NCBI GenBank assembly: GCA_027574665.1
Contig: CM050652.1
Span: forward strand, 4,258,589 to 4,322,588
DNA: 64,000 bases
Direction: 5' to 3'
Source: Rhynochetos jubatus
Taxonomy: Eukaryota > Chordata > Aves > Eurypygiformes > Rhynochetidae
This document shows positions 49,861 through 61,290 of the stretch, piece after piece. The translations under genes and the position numbers were made by a program. The notes under the pieces are model-generated. The model worked only from the letters and a program-made list of their open reading frames with translations. It ran no database searches and was not told the origin of the DNA. The stretch's first letter is position 1, and each line of letters opens with the position of its first letter.

Positions 49861-51365
49861 CAGAGACATTGCTGTTAATGTAACAGCAAATCTAACTTTT
49901 TTCCTGGAGTTTGTGAGGCCAGTGACACTGACACATTTATGGGAACAGCCTGATTTTTGAAGCATGCCAAAATCCCAGATTTTGCCAGCTCCATCCCCAG
50001 TTTTTGGTTGTCAGGGTGCTGGACAGCTGAGGTGAGTCCTGCCACCCCAATAGCTTTGGGATGCTGCAGACTGTTTAAACTCAACTTGGCAAGGAGGTAA
50101 AGGCTGCAGAAGTACTCAATCCAAGGAGTTCAATGAAAATAGATAGCCAGAATGAAGACAGAGAACATAATAATGTCCCCATTGAGGGAAGGGCTGTGTC
50201 ATCAACTCAGTCCTTACAAGACACTAAAGAATTCAAATTAAAACCTGAGGTAGGGGGAAAACCCCACTGGAGTTCACAGGCACTGCAAATCCAACCACGA
50301 GCTTCAAAACAACAAATCCAGGCAGGTTCTGTCATCCAGAAACAGCTTGTTTAGCCCTGATTAGAATAAAATGGATTTAGAAATAATACATAAACGTTCC
50401 CTCCTACCCCACCCAGCTTAGGATCTGCTAGAGGCTGAGAAGGTCTTATGTTTTCATAGATGCCTTTCAATAACCTGAAGGCTTTGGGCTGCAGCTGCTC
50501 AGTCTTGCGGAAACATTGCTTGTGTGTTTGTGATGATAAACACAGTATTATTAAAATATCTTTCTGTGATTTGCCTGCCCATAAATAAAAACAAGGTGTT
50601 ATGCTTACACAATGATTCATTTTTAGACCACTTCAAGGAATTAATATTCAAAATTATGGCTTTTTCCAATGTGGGGGGATGAAGTCTCTCTCTGTTCTTC
50701 TTTTGGAGAGAACGAATAAAAACTTGGTAGCAGCAGGTCTTGGAGAGCATACTGAAGGAATTTATGGAGTCCTGAAGATGAAGCAAGATTATATTCCACA
50801 CGAATTTTTAACCCATATAAACTAAAAAGATCTGCAGGACTTCACCAGTTGCATGGAAAAGGAGAAGAAACAAAATAGCTCAGGGTCCATGGCAAGAAAA
50901 GGAGGGTCTTCCAGATCTGGACACTGAAGCTGTAGGCTAGTAAAGGCATTTAACAGGCAATTACACAAAGAATCCCTGGAATTTAACGAAGAGCCTCAGC
51001 TCTCCCATTGAACAGGAAAGAGTAAAACAACTCTTGGAGAAGACTGGCTGTCTCAGGGCTGGATGCAGCCAGGCTATGGAGAACTGCAAATATTTTTATG
51101 TGCAACTTCAAGTCCGCAAGTTACAACTGGGGGTGTGAAAGGGGGTTACAGCTTCCTTAGTAAATGTATGGTAAATAAAGTCCTTGGAGAAGTGAGCAAT
51201 TATCTCAGTCCTGGCATTTATTTCATTACTTCCACTGCTGCCTATTCATCTCCTTTGTCCATCTAGTCCCTCTTCCCGATGAATTTGCGGAGAGAAATGA
51301 CCAGCACAACCATCAAACCGCTTCTCTGGTCTATCCTGCCTCAAAAGGGGCATTACTAAGGATGT
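49861..51365. other. Unique noncoding DNA, no gene seen
   Basis: Open frames are about 100 codons or less. Nothing else was recognised up to the CTCF-like site. Confidence 0.45.
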
Positions 51366-51382
51366 AGCGCCATCTACTGCCA
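51366..51382 (-). promoter_or_regulatory. CTCF-like motif, copy 2
   Basis: These 17 bases are identical to 4633-4649, and the preceding T extends the match to the consensus (TAGCGCC). There is one mismatch to the core in the TGG half. The orientation is also minus. The flanks of the two copies differ completely, so they share a site and not a visible repeat. Confidence 0.48.
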
Positions 51383-51500
51383 AAAAGGGACATGTCAGTC
51401 CTCCACCAGCATCTGTTTGGGCGGTTTTGTTTATGCATTAAACAAACTGAACTCAGAATAGAAATGACTCACCATTAAAAAACCAAACCCCCAACCCAAC

Positions 51501-51519
51501 AAAAAAAAAAAAAAAAAAA
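51501..51519. repeat. A19 homopolymer in A/C-rich tract
   Basis: Nineteen A lie between a CAACCCAAC stretch and GAAAAAGAAAC. It may be a poly-A relic, but I see no retrogene upstream of it on the plus strand. Confidence 0.88.
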
Positions 51520-52708
51520 GAAAAAGAAACTAAAACAATATGGAGCTTATTTTAATTTCTGGACACTCAAAAATTCTGTGAAAAAAATTCTAGAAAAGTA
51601 GAAAACAACAATAGACAAAGTTTTTTTGGTGCCCAGATCTTCAATTCACCCTAGAAAAGCCATTTTGCCTGCCATAATTATCCAAAATTGAAGAAAGGTC
51701 TAGAAAATCTGGCCCAAACCACTGTAGCTTAACCTTACTGAAGAAAAGTAAGATACTTGGTTTGGTTCTCGTCAGTGGGATGTGTTAGCTGTCAGTGGGG
51801 CAGTTTTCACCTGGGTTTATGTCACTGAGCAGGTAAGGACTTAGTGTAATACACTATTTTTGTTCTCCTTGTAGCCAATATGGAGAAGACAGAAACTCCA
51901 GAGGGCAATTCATCCTCCTTCTCTTGGCTGCCTGGCTCAGGATTTCATGGCTGTCCCTCTCTCTGAAGAGACACAGTGGGTGGAAGCAGGAGCAAAAGAT
52001 ATCCAGGGATGGAAACAAGACTTCTTCAACTGTGATAGTGGAAACAACTCACATACATAGAAATGTGCCATTAGAAAGGCAATATGGATTGGGTCTCTTC
52101 CCCTTAAACACACAGTCTTACGGACCTGAGTGTGAGGAATGAGCTCTTGGCTGGGCGAAGTAGAGCTATGCAGGTCTGAAGAAGTGCAAAAGCCATAGGC
52201 AGTGGGTCATGAGCAATGGGGCACTGCTGGTGGGCAGAGCATGCTGGATATAGATTGTCATGGCATAAATCTTGCCAAGAAAGCCAGTTGCATGTCTAGA
52301 GACCCCAAATTCCCTGTGACATGTCCCCGGTAGCATGTTGCTGCCCTACATCTTGGTGCAAGTCAAGTTCTCCATCACTTGAAGTCCTCCAGGAAAGGAC
52401 CAGGAGACAAGGACCAGTTGCAGGACTTGCAGGGTGAACTTCTTTGGCCTTGTGTTTTGGTTTGGCTTTGTTTGTTTATTTCTTTTCCAGATCTGAGAAT
52501 CATTCTAATCTTTATCAAAGACTAATTAATATCAGTAATGTTATTAATGACACAAAGCCAATGAGAGCTGAGAAGTTACCAACAGTCCAGGAGAAAAACA
52601 TTGTTCAAGGATGTAACCTAGGAGATTTTGCTTCCAGTGCTAAAATAGGGTTTTGGCTGGTTGAAAACAGCTAACTGACATTTGTTTGCTTGACGCCTCA
52701 CTTTTACA
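51520..52708. other. Unique noncoding DNA, no gene seen
   Basis: AT-rich at the left. Open frames are under 80 codons. No repeat other than the neighbouring poly-A and the CR1 at the right edge. Confidence 0.45.
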
Positions 52709-52807
52709 GATTCACAGATTCACAGAGTGGTAGGGGTTGGAAGGGACCTCTAGAGATCATCTAGTCCAACCCCCCTGCCAGAGCAGGATCACCTAGATAG
52801 ATAGGTG
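52709..52807 (-). mobile_element. CR1 LINE, short 3' end
   Basis: Read on the minus strand, this is the CR1 3' UTR. The octamer tail appears here as ATTCACAGATTCACAGAG at the left. The hallmark GGTTGGAAGGGACCTC (the antisense of the CR1 terminal UTR) follows at about 52736, then CATCTAGTCCAACCCC. Only about 100 bases survive, with no coding sequence. The subfamily differs from the plus-strand copies in its UTR wording. Confidence 0.9.
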
Positions 52808-53205
52808 ATCTCACTTCTCAGATCTCTTTTTGTACTAGAAAAGGTGTTGCTATTCCCCAGTAGTGGCTTCACCCCACATGAGGAGCAACTCCCAGTAGAT
52901 TCCAGGCAATCTTTCAAAAAGGGTTATGAAGGGGTAGGACAAGGAGTCTGTGATCCAGGAAGGCACCTAGAAATTATTAAGGACCTGCTGAAAATCTAAG
53001 CCTTTATTCTGCATACTCTGAAATATTCAGAAAAAGGTGACCATGGATTTCAGCATCACTGGGACTCCTGAGGGACACATGTTATGGTCCCATTTGGATT
53101 CAGCGGTGGTCACTAGTAATACTTGTATTGATTACAACAAAAGCAGAAGCCAGTCTAATTTTGCAGAATCCAGGGACAGTGCATTGGTCACCAGAGACAA
53201 TGACA

Positions 53206-53234
53206 GCCTTTCTATTGACTTCACTGGGCTCGGG
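53206..53234 (+). repeat. Possible ancient amniote repeat remnant
   Basis: The phrase CTATTGACTTCACTGGGCT is a diverged form of wording that is abundant in turtle and crocodilian repeats. Only a fragment remains, and the family is not identified. Confidence 0.3.
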
Positions 53235-53952
53235 GTACGGCTATGAAAGCTGGTCTTGTGTTGCACAGAAAGGGAAGGGCTTTGGGACTGCATAGCTCCA
53301 GGGATTAGTAATAAACAAAGAGCCTTTAACTTCTAGGTCATTGCTCCAAACCCCTGCCAAGCTTCTGGTGAGTGAATGCTATTACCATTTGTACAGAGCC
53401 AGCTGATGAATGAGTTTGACAGTTCTCCGTGTGGTCCTGGACAGAAAATGTCCATATCATTGCAGAGTCAGTCTTCTGTGCTTTCCTTTAGGAATCAAGG
53501 GGAATTGTGAGATAGATCATTTTGCTGCTGGCAGTATTCCCAGATGTATGGGAGTGTATGCATCTCTGGTAGGAAGCACAGCAGTGGTTGACCTTTGAGG
53601 AAAGATGCCTCAACTCATTTGGCTGTCCATTGATGTGTCCGGGACAACATATTCCTGTTTAGCATCTGGCCCAAAGATTTCAACTGGTGATAAAGCAGAT
53701 GAAAAGAGCTGAATTTCTGAACAATCCATGTCTCCTCCTGGAAAATCCCTGTTGCTGTCTGTCCTTACCCCAACAGGCTTTGTTCAACCTGAGCTGTAGG
53801 TATGCCCTTGCAGGGCTACATGAGTCCAGGCTCCCTAGAGAGAAGGCCATCTCTGTGAGTCTTTGAGTTCGTATTTCTTTTTCCCTGCTCAGACATATTG
53901 CAAACTTCTATGCTTTAGCCTTATTTCTTTGGATCTGTGGATAATTCCATCA

Positions 53953-53999
53953 GGCTTGTAGCCTGATCATTAGATAATCTGGACTTGTAGCCCGCTCAT
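53953..53999 (+). repeat. Imperfect 18-bp direct repeat
   Basis: GGCTTGTAGCCTGATCAT (53953-53970) recurs as GACTTGTAGCCCGCTCAT (53982-53999), starting 29 bases later with three mismatches. It is a small local duplication. Confidence 0.6.
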
Positions 54000-54213
54000 C
54001 CTCTTCACAGGGAAGGGTTGGACATAGTGGTTCGACGTGAAGTGCACTTGTGGTATCGAAAGGGATCACAGCGAGGCTGTTTGGCTGCTAGGGAATTTTG
54101 GCAAACGAAACTTCAACTGTGTACTTCCACATATTTTTCACCAGTTTTAATCCCATCCAGGATTTGCCCTTGCTGGTGTCTTCTGATCTGTGACACTAAT
54201 AGATGAACGAGAT

Positions 54214-54233
54214 GGGGGGGTGTGGGGGGGTGT
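54214..54233 (+). repeat. Tandem G7-TGT repeat
   Basis: Two copies of a ten-base unit (seven G plus TGT). Each G7 can supply two G3 tracts, so the stretch could fold as a quadruplex. Length polymorphism or sequencing error is likely here. Confidence 0.8.
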
Positions 54234-54551
54234 AGACAGAGGCATGGTTATCACAGCTTGGAACCCAAACACACAGTGCCTTATCTGCAACACTATATTG
54301 CTTGACTGTCTTATCCTTCAACATCAGTTTTCCTGTGATTCCAGGACCTGACCCAAAAGGCCAGGATATGGGAGACTTCCAAGCATATTAGGGTTCTCCA
54401 TCTCTGTCCCTGACAAGATAGAGTGGTACCATCAGGTAACCCAGAAAAGCAGATGCTCTCTCAGCCACCAGAAGTTCTCAGATGTGGTGTGATTTGTACT
54501 CCAGCAGCATTCCTTGGTCTACTTTTTCCTTTCTAAAAGTTGGTCACCTGC

Positions 54552-54567
54552 TTTTTTTTTTTTTTTT
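54552..54567. repeat. T16 homopolymer
   Basis: Sixteen T in otherwise unique sequence. No retrogene is seen on the minus strand beside it. Confidence 0.9.
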
Positions 54568-56394
54568 CTCCAAAAAATCCAGAGCTTAGGACTAGTGAGC
54601 TGTGTGGGTCTGCCTGTCAAGAGCCTTTCTCAACACATCCACACTCATGCTGTATATATTTTAAAAGTATAGGATGTCACAGAAATAGGGACAGAAAGGA
54701 AGATGATTGTATGACAGTGGAAAAGTATCAGGTAATTGCAAGCAGCCTTTTCAGGAGGGGCAGTTCTCTCCAAAAAACGACCATGAAGACAAACCAGCAA
54801 AAAGAAGGAGATTTGCTGTTACCAAAAGTCAAGGTAATTGCAGGGAAGGGGTAGCTAAGTAAAGATCTAAAGAAGGATGAGGATTTCACCATGATATTCA
54901 GGGTCCACCCATTGAATTGGTGCACATCTGAGCCATACAGCAATTTTCTACTGCTTGGTTTATTCAGCTCCAACCACTCAGCTATTAACTCGATACACTG
55001 TCGAATTGTGATTCTCAGAGCCTAGCCTAAAATTATAGACACTTCCAAGAAAGGACTGACTTTTAGTAATGTGTGTCTATGCCATGAAGGAGGGAACCTG
55101 GAGGCTTCTAGGAATGGCATCAAACCAGTTTGTGGGGGCTGAGAGGAGAAGACTGGTTTGGGTCAGGTTGCTGTGCAAGCATCAATAATAGCTTGCTGGT
55201 CTTCCCTGTGTTGCTGACACCTACATGGACTGCAATTCAGATGCTACCAGGATGGCAACTCGAGGTACCTCCACAGATCCAATGGCATAGCTGTGTGAGG
55301 GGGGAAACATTCAGTTTTTGATGGGAAAAAAACACCTAGGAAAATGTTAAAGCCACATCTCTGCAAGCCACAGCCCCCTGTCCTGCCACAGCAAAGCCCC
55401 TGTGAAGGTGGGAAAGACACACATGTAAATGATTTACTCTGTGCTGGGAAGCCAAGAAATTAGGAGTGAAAAAGGGCTAATGCAGTGCTAGAGAGCCCCA
55501 GAGTGCAAAAACACAGAGCAGCTCTCTCCATTCTCATGAAAAAGGCATTGACATTATGTTTTTTACGGAGAGAAATCTCCCTTTAGCCTCGTTTCCTTTG
55601 GAAAGAGGCTTATGCAATGCTGTGTGTTCCACCAAGAACCATTGAACCAGTTGGCTGGTTTTAATCACAGTCAGCAGAAAGGGGGATATCTCCCAGGAGC
55701 TTACATTCCCATTGATTTTGCAAGCAAGTGGCTGGGTGGAAAGAAGGGTCTCTAAGGGCTACTATGAGGCCCTAGTGAGGGGAGAGCAAAGCTGCTGGGC
55801 ACAAAGAAACCCCACGCAAGAGCAATGGACACAGTTGTGTGATTCGTAAATGTCTCAACCACGTGCCCACAGGGTTTAGTCATAGTAGAAGTCACATGTG
55901 AAAGGTTTTTGAGTCTATGAGGAATTGGATTCCTGTATTTTCATTAAAATTTGTTATTCTGGCACAAGATATGATGCTTTTCCTAGTAAGTCTCACATAA
56001 TCACACAACTCTGGGAGTCGTGAGTTGCCACCTGCTCCATCTCCCTGGTAGGTGGCATCTCTTTTTCCTGTGCTCTTTTTGATGTTGGCTCAGCTTTGTC
56101 CAGTGGCTCAAGTCTCTCACGTATCAGTCATTAGCTTTTCCTTAGAGGGGGGCAAAGAGCTGGCCTGGGAATTTGCATTGCATCCACAGTGGATTGAGAA
56201 GTCTTTCCCAAATGCTGACTGCGGTGGGAACACTGCAGACACAGCAGATCTGAATTTGGTTACAGTATAACCCTGGCCAGTGCATTTTTTTGTTGTTAGT
56301 TTTTGCTCAGTTTGTATTGCATTTGCCATCTGGCACTTTCTGCCCCGACTAATGAGGATTTTTCTGGGGATTGTGGCATTAACCCAGCTCATCG

Positions 56395-56430
56395 GGATGG
56401 TAGGCATCATCTGGATGGTAGGCATCATCT
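56395..56430 (+). repeat. Perfect 18-bp tandem duplication
   Basis: GGATGGTAGGCATCATCT occurs twice without a gap. The unit is a multiple of three, so frames read through as repeated DGRHHL. That is a repeat artefact and not evidence for coding. Confidence 0.92.
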
Positions 56431-57099
56431 TCCACAGAGACTCATGACAGCAGATAACGTGGTTAGTGTCCCTGGGGAATTTCTTCCCCAGGATGAGACA
56501 TGGGTCCTTGAGAAATGCAGCACAGCATCTTTACTTGCAGGTCTCGTGCAATACAGTTTCAACTCTGCTTGCTTTAGCCAGGCTTCCAGAGAGACATTTT
56601 AACTTGCCCTTCTCGGTTTCCCAGAGCCTTCTTGGCAAGCTTCATCAACAGAAGATCCAAAGTGGGTTTGTTTTAAACACGCTGAGGAACAGACACTGTA
56701 AAGCTACACGCAAGGCTGGCTATCGGTGGATGGCAGCACCATCTTGTGTTCACTTCTGGAGAGGGGACAGAGGCTGTTTTCATCACTGAACAGGCTACAG
56801 ATTTTCAATCTCTTTGGCAGCTCTGCTTAGAAAAATAATAACTATTGGCAAACCCTGGATTGTCACCAGGCAGAGGCACAAGTCTAGGCCAGGCTCCAAG
56901 CCTCCATCACGCCCAGGGTCTCCAGCCAGTGCTTTTATTTTGTTTGCACATCAGAATTGATTAAAGGTGTGTGTCACTTGTATCCTGGAATGTGCTTCAG
57001 TTTTGTGGTCATTCCTACCACTTTAGTCACTAGATCCACTAGATTTTAAAGAGTCACTTTAAAATCAGGCATCTGAGAATTCCTTCCCCACCCCCCCAA

Positions 57100-57400
57100 T
57101 AAAGTTTCAATGCATAGAAACTTGGCATTATCGAGTCGGATGGGCTAAATCTGGACTTCATTATCACATGTTGTTAAATCTAACCAGCAATTGCCTCCTA
57201 GAAAAAGCTCTTGGAACAACTAAAGACAGTTTCACACTATTTTAAAAGAGACTTTGTACACAAAACCTGTAGCCCAGGCCATTGATATGATACAATGACG
57301 TTAATTAATGACCCCTATTATTTCACATTAGAGTATTTGAATAGATCTCCCAAGTCTCTTCCCCCAGGCTTGTAACGTTTGTGTATGTCTTGCCTTCAGG
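57100..57400. promoter_or_regulatory. Candidate conserved noncoding element H
   Basis: AT-rich block with TTAATTAA (57301-57308), a nearby CTATTATTTCACATTAGAG stretch, ATTATCGAGTCGG near 57127 and GATATGATAC near 57284. It has no repeat and no open frame of note. Homeodomain-type binding is the inference. Confidence 0.27.
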
Positions 57401-59334
57401 TTCCCCATAGGTAGGATCAAGTGTCATTCATTTGCAGAGTGGCACCAAGACATCACTTTTGATGCACTAAATCCCATTGTAAGCATCTCTACTCAGTGAT
57501 GGACAGGAGCAGAGAAAACGAGGGACTGAGATGCTACAAGTGTGAAGGAAAACAGGAAAAACGAGGAGGGAAAAAAGACAGCAAATACCTCCTTAGAGTG
57601 TGAGATTTCACCCATCTGGCCAAAGAGGTTCCCAATATCACCTGTTCTGATCACTAGGCTGTCAGAGAAAAGCTCTTAGGGAAACTGGTGGTAGGTCAGA
57701 TGGATTCACCTTCAACACAGGGAAAGAGTGCATAATTTTCTCTGTGCCTGGAAAAAATCTGCAGGAGGGTAAGCATGCAAAGCTCTTCTGGGTCCATCCA
57801 ACTAACACACCATCTTCTAGTGTGGAGTGATGGGACTGTGGCACAGCTCCACACTGGGTGGACAGGGGTCATCACAAGATCCTGAGCCTGCCTTGCTCAA
57901 AGGCACCTTCCCAGGCTCATCCTAGTGCTGGGGCTCTGTTTCCCCATCCCTTGGGCTCACAAACAAGTATCTTCTGCACTGGAAAAGTACCTCTATGCGA
58001 AAGCCAAATTTGTACCAGCTGGCCAGAAAAGTGTGGCACTGCCAGATTAATTCTTGCCTAGTGAACCTATATTTATGAAAAAGTAGCAATTTTTGTACAT
58101 GTCTTTCTACCTAATTTCTACCATGCTGTCACCTAGATGACTGGTTTTGGACCTAGACCTGCACTAGACATCTGCAAGGGAACCCAGGTGACATTTGGCC
58201 AGATTTGAAGCAATGACAGACTTGCTGCTAGTTACAAAATATGTATGTCATAACTTTTGTTTGGGAACACTGCGAGATTAGAGACCAGGGTTTTGAAACA
58301 GTGATAAGACTGACCACATACTATTACTGTGTTTGTTATATGTGATCTGTTTTGAGGTGTAACTAGGAATTCCCACTGTGGATCAGGTCCCCCTGGACAT
58401 GCCTACACCAGTATAGACATGCACTCCATGTATAACTATGTAGATAAAAACTGATCAAGCATGCTGGGAACATTGTTGGCCACTGTCCATGTTTGTGAAA
58501 TGTTAGAACATTCCCTGGAACAAACTTAGTCTCTTTCTACTAAGATTTACCCCCAGACTGTTCCCACATGTGGCAATTAGTCCAGTCCAGGGACCATTCT
58601 CAGCTGGCATCTTGTTCAGAGCCTTGCTTTAGTGGTTGGCAGGTTAGCAGCACAGAGCCAAGCCATGACATGCAAGGTGGTTCCAGTACATCCCCTGGCA
58701 TACTTAGAATTTTAGTGTGGAGGGTTTTAACTCCAGTACACTGGAAAGATGGGAATTCTTATAATCCAGATAGTAGAAGGAGAGGAGAGGTTGATACAGC
58801 AACAGGGAAAATGCAAAAAATAGCAGCCCTGTTTTGGGAAAGACCTTGTATCCATCCTCATTTCTTCCTTGCATTTTCAAAGATAATTTCAGGCTCTTTA
58901 ACCTGTCTCATTATTTGTCCAGAAATCTTACCCTATGGGAAACCTGCGATAAAACTGATCCATTTTCCTAATCAACCCTTTCTGGTGCTAACTGGTTTCA
59001 CCATTGCATCTTCAGGCAGCTTTGCTCATTGAATAAGGCAGAGTTTTGCCCTGCCTGCAGGCACCTTCTGCTGCAGAATGGTGTTTGCCTCTGCAGAGCT
59101 TGCCCAGCAAGTAGTGAGACAAAAATCCCCTCTGATGAGTGGGAAGGAGGTGTTTCACTGATGTTCCTTCAGCCTGTGTCAGTGTGAGGGAAGATAAGCC
59201 ATCTGGAGAGCATTTATAAAGGCCTCCTCTTTCATTTCCAGCCACTCAGTTTGGAGTGCTGCATTGGAATGCATTGGAACAACCCTCCACTACTCCTAAC
59301 CTAGGGACAGGGCAGGTTGCAACTGCACCTATTA
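57401..59334. other. Noncoding DNA, one 154-codon open frame
   Basis: The plus-strand frame at 58568-59032 (154 codons) has no recognised domain, and I attribute it to chance. No transposon was recognised apart from the simple repeat at the right edge. GCATTGGAAT/GCATTGGAAC at about 59260-59279 is a ten-base tandem. Confidence 0.45.
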
Positions 59335-59378
59335 AAACAAACAAACAAACAAACAAACAAACAAACAAACAAACAAAC
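59335..59378. repeat. (AAAC)11 microsatellite
   Basis: Eleven perfect AAAC units are followed by degenerate A/C sequence to 59400. On the minus strand it creates a false open frame with repeated FVCL. Polymorphism is likely. Confidence 0.95.
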
Positions 59379-59496
59379 CCCAAAACAAAACAACAACAAA
59401 AATGGTTTTGCTTCTGCTGAGATTTTTCCAACCAGCTTTTGTGAAGAGCTGCCACCAAATTCTCAAGACAGAGTTATTGGATGGATTTGCTCTTAA

Positions 59497-59562
59497 CAGT
59501 TGGACTCGATGATCTTAAAGGTCTTTCCCAACCCCAAAAATTCTACAGTTCTATGATTTAAT
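59497..59562 (+). mobile_element. CR1 LINE, minimal 3' end
   Basis: About 66 bases remain of the CR1 3' UTR: TTGGACTCGATGATCTTAAA, then TTTCCCAACC and the tail ATTCTACAGTTCTATGATTT. It is a plus-strand, extremely 5'-truncated copy or the end of a larger one whose body has decayed. Confidence 0.82.
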
Positions 59563-60529
59563 GAGGAAATTCAGGTTTGGAGGCTGGGCCTGAACAGATA
59601 TATCCATGAGGACAATCTATCAATCTGTGATAAGGAGACAATTTCCATCCATGAAGGTATTTGATGCCATGAGGATCTCAAGGAGAGGGATAATGAGGTT
59701 TGGAAAGACACTGAGGGTAAGGCTATGTGTATGGTCCTAACCTGGAATGGGGAAGGTGATTAGAAGGGAGACTGGCTGCTGGAAGACAAGGGCACATTTG
59801 ACCACCTAATGCTGATAGGGGCTGGGACCACTCTCAGGGCATTATAGCAAAACTTGAAAGTTTTGCTTCTAACCTGCCCAATGTCCCTCATTTATGATGG
59901 GTCTTACTACTGCCTTTTGCTGAAGCCAGGCTTTCATAGTCATTTTAAGTCTGCAGAATAGAGATGACAGCCTTCTCCAGTGCTGTGACCCCTGGTGTCA
60001 TGCTGACCTCTGATGTTATCAGCCAAAGAAAAGGAGGTAGAAGCAGTGTTTTATGGTTTGGGAGTGTGCAGTGCTATTAGATAGGGTTGTAATATAAATA
60101 AATCACAGTATCCCCTAGCCACACACCTCTTGTACATACAGCAAGGGAAGCTAGGGGGATTAAAAAGTCAATTGTTGCCCTCTTTGTATTAGAGTGTATC
60201 AGCATGTATTAGTTCAGAGAGGTGTGAGCACACTGTTGTCTTGCCCTGAGTTGAGGGTGGTAAGTCTTGCCCCCCCTCAACTCAAAGAGGACCTGGAAGG
60301 ATGCACACACTATATGCCTGAGGAGCGATCACCCTCCCTCACCCAGCTTCCGGCTTCTCTGCAGGGAATGATGTTAAGGTTGACAATTGTTGGTATGGCC
60401 TCCCAGCAGCAGGAAGTTAGCTATGATTGCCAGCTTATTTTATTTAAACCAACAAAGGGGTGTAAGGCAGAAATTACTTTCTTTCATGCCCAACCTCGAC
60501 TGGATTCAGCATCTGTACAAGTGAAATGG
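59563..60529. other. Unique noncoding DNA, no gene seen
   Basis: Nothing recognised. A 179-codon frame that starts at 60194 continues into the next CR1 in a frame different from ORF2, so it is not a gene. Confidence 0.5.
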
Positions 60530-60966
60530 CTCCACAAAGATGCTCAGAGGGCTGGAGCACCTCTCCTACGAACACAAGCTGAGAGAATTGGGCTTGTTCA
60601 GCCTGGAGAAGAGAAGGCTCTGGGGAGACCTTATTGCAGCCTTCCAATACCTGAAGGGGCTGACAAGAAAGCTGAGGGGGACTTTTTCCAAGGGCCTGTA
60701 GTGACAGGAAAAGGGGTAATGGGTTTAAATTGAAAGCGGGAAGATTTAGATTGGATATCAGGAAGAAATTCTTCCTGGAGAGGGTGGTGAGGCAGTGGAA
60801 CAGATTTCCCAGAGAAGCTGTGGATGCCCCATCCCTGGAAGTGTCCAAGGCCAGGCTGGATGAGGCTTGGAGCAACCTGGTCTAGTGGAGGGTGTCCCTG
60901 CCCATGGCAGGGGTGTTGGAACTGGATGATCTTTAAGGTCCCTTCCAACCTAAACCATTCTATTAT
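60530..60966 (+). mobile_element. CR1 LINE, 3' part (about 440 bp)
   Basis: The plus strand carries the ORF2 C-terminal region. One frame reads [16 protein letters not shown] and then [18 protein letters not shown], with a stop and frame shift following. The 3' UTR contains GGATGATCTTTAAGGTCCCT and ends in CCATTCTATTATG. Like the copy at position 1 it belongs to the subgroup with [17 protein letters not shown] wording. It is 5' truncated near 60530 and inert. Confidence 0.93.
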
Positions 60967-61290
60967 GTATATGACACCTTCCATGGTTCCAGGGGTAAAT
61001 CCCCCCCAGATTTACTAACATCATAGCAATCACTGTAAAGTAACTACGTGGATATTCGCTTTAATTTCAAGACACACTCATAATTGATATTCTTTTGCAA
61101 TTACCTTCCATGGGCATTTTAGCAAATTGGTTTGCTGGCAGAAAACTTGATTCAAATAGCTAATTAAAGCAGCTCATTAGAAAAGTAGGTTTTAAATTTG
61201 CAAGCACCAAATACAGCATGCTGGAAGTATGCTCTAACTGTAACAATCATCCAGGTGGGCACAATAAAATATGCTGTGACCTACCTCAGC
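60967..61290. promoter_or_regulatory. Candidate conserved noncoding element I
   Basis: Directly after the CR1 tail, the AT-rich sequence from about 61018 carries TAATTA (61161-61166), TAATTGATAT (61081-61090), GCAATTACC, CTCATTAG and a CAAATTGG/CAAATA series. No repeat or frame was recognised. If it is conserved, the CR1 landed at its edge. Confidence 0.27.

Larger units (their letters stand above)
52808..57099. other. Noncoding DNA with simple sequence and old repeat traces
   Basis: No gene is supported. Open frames reach at most 107 codons. Ancient-repeat phrasing occurs at 53206-53234. A G7 pair lies at 54214-54230, T16 at 54552-54567 and an 18-bp tandem at 56395-56430. A weak CTCF-like string lies at about 56733-56751. 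Confidence 0.45.

Noticed and set aside
56733-56751. GCAGCACCATCTTGTGTTC as a CTCF site
   Set aside because: Several mismatches to the core. It is kept only as a weak supporting note to the main CTCF-like finding.
58568-59032. 154-codon plus-strand open frame
   Set aside because: No domain, no splice or promoter context, and residue content typical of random translation.
59246-59458. Minus-strand frame with repeated FVCL
   Set aside because: It is a translation of the (AAAC)n microsatellite.
60194-60733. 179-codon plus-strand open frame
   Set aside because: Its second half lies in a CR1 and uses a frame other than ORF2, so it is an accidental join of unique and repeat DNA.
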